A stretch of 64,000 nt of DNA, taken from the NCBI RefSeq assembly GCF_010233585.1, contig NZ_CP045997.1, forward strand, positions 8,953,487 to 9,017,486, given 5' to 3'. Positions 1 to 8,442 of the stretch are shown here, piece after piece. This DNA is from Spirosoma endbachense. Lineage in GTDB: Bacteria; Bacteroidota; Bacteroidia; Cytophagales; Spirosomataceae. The notes beneath the pieces were generated by a model, which saw only the letters and a program-made list of their open reading frames with translations, was not told where the DNA came from and did not search any database. Made by a program: the position numbers and the translations under genes. How positions within the stretch are numbered: the first letter of the stretch is position 1; the number at the start of each line of letters is the position of its first letter.

Positions 1-2
1 TA

Positions 3-890
3 CCCCGTTTCTACCAGGCCTATGATTCCGTCATGACAACAACTGACACAGCCCGGCAAGCCAACTTTATTCGATCCTTGTATGTAGACAAAGCAAGTCC
101 CGGCTTAACTCAATTTATGGAATTGCGGGGTGGAAATACAGCCAAATGGAGGGCCTTTATCGAAAAGGAAAAAAACATACTGGCCAAAAAAAGACCGTGG
201 ATATTAGCCGTCCTGGACCAGAAAGCGGAAATCTTAAAACGAATAAGCCGATTTAAAGAAATCTATCCCGACTTTCGGGAGGGTGATATCTACTTTTGTG
301 TCGGCATCAACAACTCAGGCGGCACTATCGATGATCGGACAGTCTATATCGGGACCGAAGTAGCGGCCAGCGACCAACCAAACTGGGCGGTTCCATTAGT
401 GTTGCATGAATTCGTTCATACCCAGCAATGGACCCAACGAAACAAAGCTCGAGTCCTCCAGAATGAACACCTATTGGACGAATACACGGCCTCTCATAAG
501 CAATTGTTAGGAAAGTGCCTGGAAGAAGGCATGGCGGACTTCATCGCAGAACTGGTTTATGAACAACCCCTGGCTAAAGTCAATCCCAATGGCCACACAG
601 CGTTCGGTTTACAGCATGAGCAGCCGATCTGGGAAGCCTTCAAAAAAGAGATGTATTCAGATGTTGACTGGAAGGGGGGCTGGTTATACGCTAAGCGGGA
701 GATTGATGGCCAGAAGGTGAGCGACTTAGGTTATTTTGTGGGCCACCAGATCTGTAAGGCATATTACCAAAAAGCCAAAAATAAGCAAACGGCCATTCGC
801 TATATGTTGGGGTTGAATCTGACGGATGAAAATGCAAAACGCTTCCTCTTGGCATCCGGCTATTCCCCGGAAAAGCAGGTCGCCCATTGA
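3..890 (+). CDS. Putative zinc metalloprotease-like protein (GldB/DUF2268-like), 5' end outside the window
   Basis: The sequence shows an HExxH motif (HEFVH, about residue 127 counted from the ATG at 33) followed about 45 residues later by EEGMADF, the spacing expected for two zinc histidines and a glutamate ligand in gluzincin-like proteins such as the DUF2268/GldB group. The reading frame is open upstream of the ATG at 33 to the window edge (codons for RFYQAYDSV), and that stretch reads like normal protein, so the true start probably lies before the window. Substrate and location are not visible; many family members are lipoproteins, but the N-terminus is missing here. A gap of almost 200 bases separates it from the next gene, so no operon partner is evident. 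The HExxH call is firm; catalytic activity is an inference. Confidence 0.7.
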   Translation, partial: PRFYQAYDSVMTTTDTARQANFIRSLYVDKASPGLTQFMELRGGNTAKWRAFIEKEKNILAKKRPWILAVLDQKAEILKRISRFKEIYPDFREGDIYFCVGINNSGGTIDDRTVYIGTEVAASDQPNWAVPLVLHEFVHTQQWTQRNKARVLQNEHLLDEYTASHKQLLGKCLEEGMADFIAELVYEQPLAKVNPNGHTAFGLQHEQPIWEAFKKEMYSDVDWKGGWLYAKREIDGQKVSDLGYFVGHQICKAYYQKAKNKQTAIRYMLGLNLTDENAKRFLLASGYSPEKQVAH

Positions 891-1047
891 GGATAGGTTA
901 TAAAATTACCTTAACCTGCCAGCGCTTGAATCCAGAGATTACAACACTTATATACTCAGTACCATTTTTCATGGTAAAATAGCTTTCTGGACTTCTCAAT
1001 AAAGCAACTTTGGACTGCTCAATAAACTGACGTGACTGACGGACCTC

Positions 1048-1055
1048 TACTTTTG
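1048..1055 (+). promoter_or_regulatory. Possible Bacteroidota -7 promoter element (TACTTTTG)
   Basis: TACTTTTG matches the Bacteroidota -7 consensus TAnnTTTG and lies 30 bases before the start codon of the reductase-AraC pair. I see no good -33 TTTG partner, so this is only a candidate. Confidence 0.3.
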
Positions 1056-1084
1056 CATCACAGATAAACTAAAGATATTCAGTG

Positions 1085-2122
1085 ATGGAGCGTTCAGAAA
1101 CAGTATTGGTGACCGGAGGGTCAGGTTTCTTAGGCATGCGGATCGTGTTGCATCTTTTACAGATAGGATATCATGTACGGACGACCGTTCGCAGTTTGGA
1201 CAGCAAAAACAAGTTGATTCAGACATTGCGATCAAACGGTATCACATCATTCGAAAGGCTTTCGTTTGCCGAGACGGAATTGACAAGGGATGACAACTGG
1301 GATAGTGCCATGAAAGGGTGTACCTACGTGCTGAGTGTGGCATCGCCTGTATTCTTTGAAACGCCTAAAGATGAAAATGAAGCCATTCGGCCTGCGGTCG
1401 AGGGGATACGTCGCGTCTTGACGTTCGCCAAAAATGCAGATGTCAGGCGTGTGGTAATGACTTCCAATTTTGGTGCCGTGGGTTTCAGTCATACCGACAA
1501 GACTATAGAAACGACAGAAGAAGACTGGACCGACGTTAACTTAAAGGGCTTTTCTGTCTATGAAAAATCAAAAACGCTGGCGGAGCGCGCTGCCTGGGAC
1601 TTTACTAAAAGCGAGGGTGGTGATCTGGAATTTGCTACCATTAATCCTGTCGCCATTTTAGGGCCATCGTTAGATGCTCACATCTCAGGTAGTTTTCACC
1701 TGCTTGAGAATCTGTTAAATGGGTCGATGAAAGCCGTACCCAATATTCCCCTGAATGTTGTCGATGTGAGAGACGTGGCCGATCTGCATATTCGGGCGAT
1801 GATCCACCCTGATGCAAACGGGCAACGGTTCATCGCATCCGCCGATGGGCAGATTTCAATGCCTGAAATAGCTTCACTGCTCAAAAGCAAAAGGCCCAAT
1901 GCTTCGGAACTGGTTTCCACCCGAAAGTTACCCAATTGGTTACTTAGCCTGGCTTCATTTGTCAACAATCAGGCCAGAGAGGGAGCTATGCTGCTGAATA
2001 TTAACCGTAATGTCAGTAATGCAAAGGCAAAGGCAATCTTAGGGTGGAAGCCCATCGCCACTCAGGAACAGGCTATATTAGCAGCGGTAGACAGTATGGT
2101 TAAGTATTGTATTCTGAAATGA
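1085..2122 (+). CDS. NAD(P)-dependent extended-SDR reductase/epimerase (dihydroflavonol-reductase-like)
   Basis: The N-terminus has the Rossmann nucleotide-binding motif TGGSGFLG (about residues 10-17), an arginine-rich TTVRSL segment typical of NADPH-preferring members, and the catalytic YxxxK pair at Tyr159 and Lys163 (VYEKSK). NPVAILGP, about 45 residues later, is the usual extended-SDR motif. The length of about 345 residues fits dihydroflavonol-4-reductase-like and aldehyde-reducing enzymes; the substrate cannot be read. A GTG codon directly precedes the ATG at 1085; I prefer the ATG. The stop codon overlaps the start of the AraC gene (ATGA, 4 bp), so the two are very likely co-translated and the regulator may control this reductase. 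Confidence 0.85.
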   Translation: MERSETVLVTGGSGFLGMRIVLHLLQIGYHVRTTVRSLDSKNKLIQTLRSNGITSFERLSFAETELTRDDNWDSAMKGCTYVLSVASPVFFETPKDENEAIRPAVEGIRRVLTFAKNADVRRVVMTSNFGAVGFSHTDKTIETTEEDWTDVNLKGFSVYEKSKTLAERAAWDFTKSEGGDLEFATINPVAILGPSLDAHISGSFHLLENLLNGSMKAVPNIPLNVVDVRDVADLHIRAMIHPDANGQRFIASADGQISMPEIASLLKSKRPNASELVSTRKLPNWLLSLASFVNNQAREGAMLLNINRNVSNAKAKAILGWKPIATQEQAILAAVDSMVKYCILK

Positions 2123-2904
2123 GAGCAATTACCGAAGAGACGAAAGCGAAGATCTTAAACGAGCAATTTATTCCCGATCATGTTTTCCTCGTTGTCGTTC
2201 ATGGGGAAATCAGCTTTTTTGATGCCAGCAAACGTTATACGATCAAGGCTGGCGAGTGCTGTATTGTGCGGAAAAACCGGCTGGTGAGATTTATGCGTTC
2301 AAGCGGTGCGGAAGAGTTTGAGCCGATATTATTTTGCTTCGAACAATCCTTTCTTCGGGCGTTTCAGAAAAAATACAATTATTCCAGGTCGGCAGGTTTC
2401 GAGACCGAGGACGCACTGATCAGGATACCGAAACCCGCCTTGTTGGACGATTTCATCCGGTCCATAAAGCCGTACTACAAAGGGGTCATGGAATTGGATG
2501 AATTGTTTGAAGAGTTGAAATACGAAGAGCTCTTAATCATTCTTCTTCAAAATCAGCCAGCGCTTACCGGCTTTCTCTTTGATTTTGAGATTCCCCAGCG
2601 GATTGATTTAGAGGGATTTATGGATCGTAACTTCAAGTTCAACATAAGTATCCAACACTTTGCTTACCTGACAGGACGCAGTTTGTCGGCCTTCAAACGG
2701 GATTTCAACGCGGTATTCAACGATACGCCAGGTCATTGGCTGGTGAGAAGGCGCTTGCAGGAAGCGTATTTTCTCATTGAAACAGGCAGACAAAAGCCGT
2801 CCGATTTTTATCTGGATCTCGGCTTTGAAAGCTTATCCCATTTATCATTTGCCTTTAAGAAGGAATTTGGAAAAACACCTTCAGAGGTCGCCATGCCAAA
2901 CTGA
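2119..2904 (+). CDS. AraC family transcriptional regulator
   Basis: The C-terminal third is a clear AraC/XylS double helix-turn-helix domain, with the segments LTGRSLSAFKRDF and LGFESLSHLSFAFKKEFGKTPSE. The N-terminal part looks like the cupin-type effector domain of DUF6597/AraC-like regulators. Start choice: the ATG at 2119 overlaps the stop of the reductase gene (ATGA), which I prefer to the in-frame TTG at 2107. It is a clear paralogue of the minus-strand AraC gene at 8443-9255, with the same order of domains and nearly the same HTH wording, but the two sit beside different reductases. The ligand is unknown. Confidence 0.9.
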   Translation: MRAITEETKAKILNEQFIPDHVFLVVVHGEISFFDASKRYTIKAGECCIVRKNRLVRFMRSSGAEEFEPILFCFEQSFLRAFQKKYNYSRSAGFETEDALIRIPKPALLDDFIRSIKPYYKGVMELDELFEELKYEELLIILLQNQPALTGFLFDFEIPQRIDLEGFMDRNFKFNISIQHFAYLTGRSLSAFKRDFNAVFNDTPGHWLVRRRLQEAYFLIETGRQKPSDFYLDLGFESLSHLSFAFKKEFGKTPSEVAMPN

Positions 2905-3121
2905 TCTTCAGTAGAGGTGAATGTTTCACGAAACCCTCGTGGCTATTGCACCACTCTATTCGTAGGCAAACTAATGAATCTGGTTTGCTGCTTGAGCCGT
3001 TTACCAGTCAGCAGGATCATTAATTTGGTCAGGCATGGCTTTGCAAGAGTTGTGCAATTGCCAGGGGCATTTCCTCAAACGGGTAAACATGAATAAGTAA
3101 CTTCGTAGAAACGCTCTTACA

Positions 3122-3802
3122 ATGGAGTTAGACCATATTTTTATATTTACTCATCAGGCTCAACAAGTCGCCACTGCCTTACAATCGTTTGGCCTGAGCG
3201 AAGGAACAGCCAATCTCCATCCCGGACAGGGAACAGCCTGCCGACGTTTCTTTTTTCAGAATGCGTATATAGAATTAGTCTGGGTGATTAATGAGGATGA
3301 AAATAAAAATTCAGAAATCAAACGAGCCAATCTATGGGAAAGGTCACAATATGAGTTCACCAAGTATTGTCCCTTTGGCTTTTGTTTCAGAACCTAACAG
3401 CAATCAAGCCAGTCGATTCGCTTAGTTTTTGAGGATGGCTGGCGATACCACTCCGTTTATCTACCCCAAGGCCAATATGCCAACATAGCCTCGAACGAGA
3501 ACTTTCCTGCTGAACCAATGCTCTTTGAGATGCCTTTTTTTGGTTTAGCTCCGAAAGATTACCCGCCCCAAAAGCAGCAGCCTTTGACTCATGCAAAGGG
3601 CTTCAATGAACTGACGAAAGTAACCTTAATACTACCCCCGCCGATAAACGACTTATCGTCGGCCATGAAAAAGGTTCTTCATGAAAGTATTGTTCATAGT
3701 TCACAAGGAAAGACCTATCTGGTAGCCTTAGAATTTGACGATGGCAAACAAGGTCAACAGCAAAACTTTACGCCCTTAATTCCATTAGTCATAAATTGGT
3801 AA
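3122..3802 (+). pseudogene. VOC/glyoxalase-like domain protein interrupted by one in-frame stop
   Basis: The first part (MELDHIFIF, then WVINEDE and NLWERSQYE) and the second part (GWRYHSVYLPQGQYA, then EPMLFEMPF) together match the usual order of a glyoxalase-like VOC protein of about 225 residues. Both halves are in the same reading frame; a single TAA at 3395-3397, right after PFGFCFRT, separates them. A shift into the neighbouring frame just before the TAA gives PNSNQASRFA, so a pair of compensating indels is an alternative to a point mutation. If the stop is real the protein is lost or made as two pieces; a sequencing error would restore a full gene. The gene stands alone. Confidence 0.7.
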
Positions 3803-3829
3803 ACAGTACCTACGTTCTCTAGCCTACAT

Positions 3830-3927
3830 GTTTAGTAGCCTCACTAAACGTGTGAGCCTACGGTCACACTCCGACGAACAAATCGGCCGCTGAGGTTACA
3901 AGACTAGGTTGCAGTCTAAACTTAGAC
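3830..3927. terminator. Cluster of small hairpins between convergent genes
   Basis: Three short perfect stems lie in a row: GTTTAGT/ACTAAAC (3830-3849), GTGTGA/TCACAC (3850-3869) and GTCTAA/TTAGAC (3914-3927). AGACT/AGTCT (3901-3917) would compete with the last. They sit between the 3' ends of the VOC pseudogene and the minus-strand DUF4440 gene, so they may act as terminator or mRNA end structures. No T-run is present. Confidence 0.4.
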
Positions 3928-3930
3928 CAT

Positions 3931-4446
3931 CTATTCGGGGATAGGAGTTCCTGGTTTTACATCAACGTTGTGGTAGGAAACGATTTTCCAACCGCCTGCC
4001 TCTTTGATTAACACCTGTAATAAACGGGTATTGAGTTGTCCCTTGGCATCCAGCTGAATTCTGGGTGGAAGACCTTCTTTGGCAAAGCCAGAAACCTGGC
4101 ATAAGGTTTCCATAATGGCGACATCGGAGCGGACAAATTTCAGGGACACGATTTTCTGATTTAAGACCGTATTCTTAAAAAAGCTTTTAAAAATCACCTC
4201 GTGCTGGTCTAAAAACGCTTTATGACCTTTGAAGAACATACCTGCAATATTGGTAAAGGTGCCATCGGGAGAAAATGATTGGGAGTAAGCCGGGGCATCC
4301 CCTTTGTTCCAGGCCTGATCTTCCTGCTGGAGAATGGTTTGAATCGCTACCGAGTCCTTCGCGTTTTGCGCAAGTAGGAGGGAAGAAGTAAGAATGAGAG
4401 TTAGAGTAAGAGCCAAAGCTCCCCTGAAAGGTGAATCTATTTTCAT
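3931..4446 (-). CDS. Exported SnoaL/DUF4440-like (NTF2-fold) protein
   Basis: The predicted protein of about 171 residues starts with a signal peptide (MKIDSPFRGALALTLTLI, then SSLLLAQ) and continues with a DUF4440/SgcJ-type NTF2-like domain: IQTILQQEDQAWNKGDAPAYSQSFSPDGTF is abbreviated here to its key parts, QAWNKGD and FSPDGTFTNIAG, and the end reads GWKIVSYHNVDV. I take the ATG at 4446 because it opens directly onto the signal peptide; an ATG-initiated extension of 21 residues upstream lacks this logic. Family members are small cone-shaped binding or isomerase-like proteins; no catalytic function can be assigned. It is transcribed alone. A pair of tandem palindromes lies about 100 bases upstream. 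Confidence 0.8.
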   Translation of the reverse strand: MKIDSPFRGALALTLTLILTSSLLLAQNAKDSVAIQTILQQEDQAWNKGDAPAYSQSFSPDGTFTNIAGMFFKGHKAFLDQHEVIFKSFFKNTVLNQKIVSLKFVRSDVAIMETLCQVSGFAKEGLPPRIQLDAKGQLNTRLLQVLIKEAGGWKIVSYHNVDVKPGTPIPE

Positions 4447-4544
4447 GATTGCTGGCTTTACATAAAACAATTTGTAAACTACCCAAAGGGACACTCCCCA
4501 CCTAATCACCTTTATTTATCGGTAAACTAGTGATGGGCCCATTT

Positions 4545-4577
4545 AAACCGATAAGGTTTCAAAAACCGTATCGGTTT
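4545..4577. promoter_or_regulatory. Tandem 15-bp palindromes, operator-like, 18-bp pitch
   Basis: AAACCGATAAGGTTT (4545-4559) and AAACCGTATCGGTTT (4563-4577) are two near-palindromes spaced 18 bp apart; the second read on the other strand differs from the first at one base. A partial half-site (TATCGGTAAAC) lies at 4517-4527. Such paired palindromes are typical of dimeric repressors such as TetR-type regulators. The site lies 99 bases before the DUF4440 gene (minus strand) and about 170 before the TerC gene (plus strand). No TetR gene is in the window. Confidence 0.5.
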
Positions 4578-4745
4578 GTAATCAACCCTAAATAGAAATG
4601 GGAAGAGTACTAGAAGAAAACCTGATCCATTGCATTGGGAGCGGTCCAGTTTCCAAAGGCTACCTGAACATCAGTTTACCAACACAGTTGTACCTATAGG
4701 CTTTTTTACCATGCCTATAGATTCTCACCTAACGGAGCTACCTCC

Positions 4746-5456
4746 ATGCAATTGGCTGATAATATTGTTCCCCTTTTGACACTGATCGTTCTGGAAACCA
4801 TTCTGGGCATTGACAACATCATTTTTATCTCCATTCTGGCCGATAAGTTGCCGGATGAACAGCGCGACAAGTTGCGCTATTGGGGTATCGGACTATCGAT
4901 GGTCATGCGGTTAGGTCTGCTTGCTCTCATTGCCTGGATCATGCAGCTCGACCAAACCCTGTTTGTTATATCGGGAATTGCCATCACGGGCAAGGGCCTG
5001 ATTTTACTGGCAGGTGGATTATTTCTGATCTACAAAAGTACCAAAGAGATTTACCATAAAGCTGAACTGGGCGACGACGCCAACGCGCCGGATACGGCCA
5101 AAGCCACGTTTCGCGATTTGCTGATCCAGGTTCTCATCCTGGATATGGTGTTTTCCATCGACTCCATTATTACGGCCGTCGGAATGGTCGAACAGCTTTG
5201 GGTGATGTACACCGCCGTAATCGTCACGGTAGGTATCATGATGGTGGCCTCCAAACCGATTGCCTCGTTTATTAGCCGCCATCCTTCGTTCAAGGTTCTG
5301 GCCCTGTGTTTTCTGTTGATCATCGGTATGTCGCTGGTGGCCGAAGGACTGCATGTTGAAATACCTAAAGGCTATATCTATTTTTCAATGGCCTTTGCCT
5401 TTTTGGTCGATGTGATTCAGATGAAGACTGTCCGCCCGAGTAAACCCGGCAACTGA
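4746..5456 (+). CDS. TerC family integral membrane protein
   Basis: The protein of 236 residues is hydrophobic throughout, with about seven membrane segments, and carries both TerC signatures: LETILGIDNIIFISILADKLP near the N-terminus (key residues E18 and D23) and the repeat-like VLILDMVFSIDSIITAVGM in the second half. The conserved aspartates lie within the membrane segments. TerC/Alx/YkoY proteins export manganese or take part in metal handling and metalation of exported proteins; that function is family knowledge and not shown here. The start is the first ATG, preceded by a purine-poor leader. It is followed 100 bases later by the two-component pair, but no overlap suggests co-transcription. 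Confidence 0.9.
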   Translation: MQLADNIVPLLTLIVLETILGIDNIIFISILADKLPDEQRDKLRYWGIGLSMVMRLGLLALIAWIMQLDQTLFVISGIAITGKGLILLAGGLFLIYKSTKEIYHKAELGDDANAPDTAKATFRDLLIQVLILDMVFSIDSIITAVGMVEQLWVMYTAVIVTVGIMMVASKPIASFISRHPSFKVLALCFLLIIGMSLVAEGLHVEIPKGYIYFSMAFAFLVDVIQMKTVRPSKPGN

Positions 5457-5559
5457 TTGACTGTGATTTATGCACGCTATTCGGCGTTGGTTGCTACCTT
5501 GCCAGTAGTTATTCCATATACCTGGGATCGGTTTCGCTTCCCAAACTAGTCTTAGCATA

Positions 5560-6255
5560 ATGATGTCTGGTGTCAATGCTCATTTGTTGGTGGTTGAAGA
5601 CGAACCCAAGGTAGCTACGTTCATCAAAAAAGGGCTTCAAACCCAGGCCTATACGGTCGACGTAGCGTTAACCGGTGAAGAAGGTAAACGGCTCTTCGAC
5701 ACTACACCCTACAAACTGGTCATTCTGGACGTTAATTTGCCTGGTATGAGCGGACTTGATCTGGCGGAGTACATTCGCAGTCAGCAAAGCCGATTGCCTA
5801 TTTTGATGTTGACGGCGCTTGATACGACCGCCGACAAACTACTGGGCTTCGAGGCTGGTGCCGACGATTACCTGGCCAAACCATTTGATTTTCTTGAACT
5901 ACTGGCCAGGGTAAAAGCCCTGCTCCGCCGGTCGACCCCGAATGAAGAAGAAATGCAGATACTTCGCGTGGCTGACCTGGAACTGGATCTTGACCAGCGT
6001 GTAGCCCGCCGACGGGGTAATACCATTGACTTGACCGCCCGTGAGTTTTCCCTGCTGGAGTACCTGATGCGCAATGCCGGACGGGTCGTTTCGCGGGTTG
6101 ATATTGCCGAACAGGTATGGGATATCGGCTTCGATACCGGCACGAACGTGATTGATGTTTACATTAGCTACCTGCGTGCTAAAATCGACAAAGATTCACC
6201 CGTCAAACTCATTCATACCTTGATCGGAATGGGTTATGTGCTAAAAGAAAAATGA
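5560..6255 (+). CDS. OmpR/CusR-type response regulator
   Basis: A receiver domain (residues about 8-120) has the acidic pair E13-D14, phosphoacceptor Asp57 in VILDVNLPGMSG, and the conserved lysine in YLAKPFD. A winged-helix OmpR-type DNA-binding domain follows (LDLDQRVARRRG to LIGMGYVLKEK), including the recognition-helix region RVDIAEQVWD. The length (231) is standard. Two ATG codons stand in tandem at 5560 and 5563; either could start. The last codons overlap the kinase start by 4 bp (ATGA), so the two are co-translated partners. A run of 11-bp direct repeats 3' of this pair, before the small exported protein at 7832, is a good candidate for its binding site. Confidence 0.95.
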   Translation: MMSGVNAHLLVVEDEPKVATFIKKGLQTQAYTVDVALTGEEGKRLFDTTPYKLVILDVNLPGMSGLDLAEYIRSQQSRLPILMLTALDTTADKLLGFEAGADDYLAKPFDFLELLARVKALLRRSTPNEEEMQILRVADLELDLDQRVARRRGNTIDLTAREFSLLEYLMRNAGRVVSRVDIAEQVWDIGFDTGTNVIDVYISYLRAKIDKDSPVKLIHTLIGMGYVLKEK

Positions 6256-7613
6256 GCCTCCGTACCCGACTGACCCTTTTGTTCACCGCCATTGTCTCGG
6301 TTTTATTGGCTTTGTTTTGCGGGCTACTGTTCAAACTGGCCGGGCAATACCGGGAGCAGCAATTTCAGGAGCGTCTTCAGGCAGAAGCAACAACGGCGGG
6401 CCATCTGCTGCTGAGCCGGGAGCGAATTGGGCCGACCCTCTATAAATTACTGGACAAAAATCATCTGACGGTTCTTCCGGAGGAAGAGATCATTATTTAC
6501 AATACAAAGAACAAACTGGTATACGAAAGTGGGACGGACTACCTCACGCTCACCCCCGAAAACCTGAATCACATTCGACAAAGCCGACGGGTGGTCTGGA
6601 AAGAAGCCAATCGTGAGATCGTGGGTATCCTGTTTAACGACCACCAGCAGCCGTTTGTCATTGTAGCCTCCGCAGTGGATACGTATGGAACCCGAACGGT
6701 ACTGAACTTAGGTAAACTGCTCGGTGTCGGTTGGTGCGTCATGATTGGCCTGCTATTGCTCGCTGGCCGTTTTTTTGCGGGTCGTACGCTTCGGCCCATC
6801 AGTCGTATTAATCGACAGATCGACGCAATAACAGCTTCAAATCTCTCGCTACGCTTACCCGAAGAATCGCAGGGGGATGAGTTAACCCAGTTAGCTCAGC
6901 GATTCAATCGGATGTTAAGTCGGTTGGAAGAGGCTTTCCGGTTGCAGCGTTCGTTTGTGTCGAGTGCTTCCCATGAATTACGAACGCCCCTCACCGCTAT
7001 TACAGGTCAGTTGGAAGTCTCGCTGCTGGCCGACGATGAACCAGACGAGTTACGGGCTACGCTCCGGTCGGTTCTGGACGATGTTCGTGGTTTAAACCGG
7101 ATGGCCAATGGATTACTCGCGCTGGCCAATGCCAGCATGGATGCTTCCGCCGTGCCAATGGCCCTTGTGCAACTGGACACCCTCCTTGAGCAGATCCAGT
7201 TGGAGTTCCAGCGTATCCAGCCGACGTATACGATTTATCTGCACATTGACTCGAACACGAAAGGAACGGCTACCTGGCAACTGATGGGTAGTGAGGCTTT
7301 ATTGCGGACGGCTTTTTTTAATTTGCTGGATAACGGCGGAAAGTTCTCGTTGGACCATACCGTTTGGGTACAATTGACTAGCCAGGATGCCGCGATACAA
7401 CTGACGGTTCACAATACAGGTTCCGTTATTGCCCCCGATCAACTGGCCATTATTTTCAGTCCCTTCCAGCGAGGGCGTAACGCCAGTGGCCATCCCGGTC
7501 ATGGTATCGGTCTGGCGCTTACGGAGCGCATTATCCGACTACATCAGGGGCAGATCCAGGTCGATTCAACCGTTGACGCAGGAACAACCTTTACGGTTAC
7601 CTTACCCCGCTAG
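6252..7613 (+). CDS. Membrane sensor histidine kinase, partner of the OmpR-type regulator
   Basis: Two membrane segments (residues about 8-30 and 155-178) flank a periplasmic sensor region. HAMP follows (GRTLRPISRINRQ), then HisKA with phosphoacceptor His241 in SSASHELRTPLTAI, the N box (FFNLLDNGGKFS) and the G box (GHGIGLALTERII). All catalytic motifs are intact. The type is that of CusS/RprX-like heavy-metal or envelope-stress sensors in Bacteroidota, though the signal is not known. The start overlaps the regulator stop by 4 bp. The periplasmic part is about 125 residues and has no metal-binding cysteine or histidine cluster that I can see. Confidence 0.95.
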   Translation: MSLRTRLTLLFTAIVSVLLALFCGLLFKLAGQYREQQFQERLQAEATTAGHLLLSRERIGPTLYKLLDKNHLTVLPEEEIIIYNTKNKLVYESGTDYLTLTPENLNHIRQSRRVVWKEANREIVGILFNDHQQPFVIVASAVDTYGTRTVLNLGKLLGVGWCVMIGLLLLAGRFFAGRTLRPISRINRQIDAITASNLSLRLPEESQGDELTQLAQRFNRMLSRLEEAFRLQRSFVSSASHELRTPLTAITGQLEVSLLADDEPDELRATLRSVLDDVRGLNRMANGLLALANASMDASAVPMALVQLDTLLEQIQLEFQRIQPTYTIYLHIDSNTKGTATWQLMGSEALLRTAFFNLLDNGGKFSLDHTVWVQLTSQDAAIQLTVHNTGSVIAPDQLAIIFSPFQRGRNASGHPGHGIGLALTERIIRLHQGQIQVDSTVDAGTTFTVTLPR

Positions 7614-7694
7614 TATTCCTGGTTCGTTGTTGTTTATTGTAATTCACCGTTCGCATCGGGTAGCTGAACCGCTTTCAATCAGGCGCTCAGGCCG

Positions 7695-7748
7695 CTAACT
7701 GCATTTCTAATTCCGTTCTAATGCGGCTCTAACACGAGCCTAACCCCG
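7695..7748 (+). promoter_or_regulatory. Direct CTAA repeats with 11-bp period, likely response-regulator operator
   Basis: CTAA recurs at 7707, 7718, 7729 and 7740, exactly 11 bp apart, with each unit close to YCTAAnnCCG; a further CTAA lies at 7695 (12 bp before). One-helical-turn direct repeats are the usual binding pattern of OmpR/PhoB-type regulators. The array sits between the two-component pair and the gene at 7832, about 85 bases before that start codon. Binding by the neighbouring regulator is an inference. Confidence 0.6.
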
Positions 7749-7831
7749 AGGTATGATCTTTGTAAAGTCAACCAGCAGATGAGATGAAACGGTCTTAAGA
7801 TGAGCTGGATAACGACTAAACTGGACAAACC

Positions 7832-8224
7832 ATGAAACGGATCTTATTAATAGCAGCCCTCAGCGGCCTTTCGTTGGTAACAGCCACGGCCCAGAATGAT
7901 AACAAAGTACGGAACGATCACACCTACTCGACGCATAACTACAAGCACGCCAACAAAGCAGCCACGGCTCGCCAATGGGAAAACAAGACGGGCGCTTCCG
8001 TTCGTGCACCCGGATTGGGCACGGCTCCGTTGGCCAACTACAAACACCAGGTACCGGGTGCCGTACCAACGGGGGGGGTGGTGCTGTCGCACACGCCGGA
8101 AACGGATGTAACCCTGCGGAATTATAAAATTCAGCGCGTAAGCCTGCCGAACTCAACCACCCGAATGGTGGCTAAAAAAGGTGATTCGACGTCCAGCCAA
8201 CCGAACACCCAAACGGGTCAGTAA
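7832..8224 (+). CDS. Small exported protein of unknown function
   Basis: The 130-residue product starts with a clear signal peptide (MKRILLIAALSGLSLVTATAQ, cleaved after AQ). The mature part is polar, rich in Asn, Thr, His and Lys, and contains two similar NYKHxxx segments (HNYKHANKAA and ANYKHQVPGA) plus a later RNYKIQRV, which may be a weak repeat. I do not recognise a family. The location next to a two-component pair, and the 11-bp repeat array before it, suggest a target of that system in the periplasm or envelope. The ATG at 7832 is the only start consistent with the signal peptide. Confidence 0.75.
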   Translation: MKRILLIAALSGLSLVTATAQNDNKVRNDHTYSTHNYKHANKAATARQWENKTGASVRAPGLGTAPLANYKHQVPGAVPTGGVVLSHTPETDVTLRNYKIQRVSLPNSTTRMVAKKGDSTSSQPNTQTGQ

Positions 8225-8283
8225 GTGCGGAAGTCAGGGTTTTGGCAGTCGAATCGCTATGATTCGACCCAGCCAGCTTTAGT

Positions 8284-8340
8284 ACACGCTCCTGGGTTCG
8301 TCAGCCGATGAATGAGCAAACCCAGGAGCCGTGTTTCTAT
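8284..8340 (+). terminator. Hairpin after the small exported protein, terminator-like
   Basis: An imperfect stem with one bulged base pairs ACACG-CTCCTGGGTT (8284-8298) with AACCCAGGAGCCGTGT (8319-8334), followed by TTTCTATT. It lies 60 bases after the stop of the gene at 7832. A further hairpin AACTCCG/CGGAGTT spans 8382-8417, before the convergent AraC gene. Confidence 0.6.
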
Positions 8341-8442
8341 TAGTGAAAACAAAACGTTCGTTGTAATAAGTGGTTGAGGGAAACTCCGGGGGATGTGGGA
8401 ACACAGCCTTCGGAGTTGATTCTGTCACCAGTACACGCCACC

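Noticed and set aside
2107..2118. TTG start for the AraC gene
   Set aside because: The ATG at 2119 overlaps the upstream stop in the usual ATGA way and gives a natural N-terminus.
4620..4745. Possible manganese riboswitch (yybP-ykoY type) before the TerC gene
   Set aside because: I looked for the conserved GGGGAGUA and CUACC loops in a paired arrangement and did not find them; only a CTACC-like stretch and two CCTATAG repeats are present.
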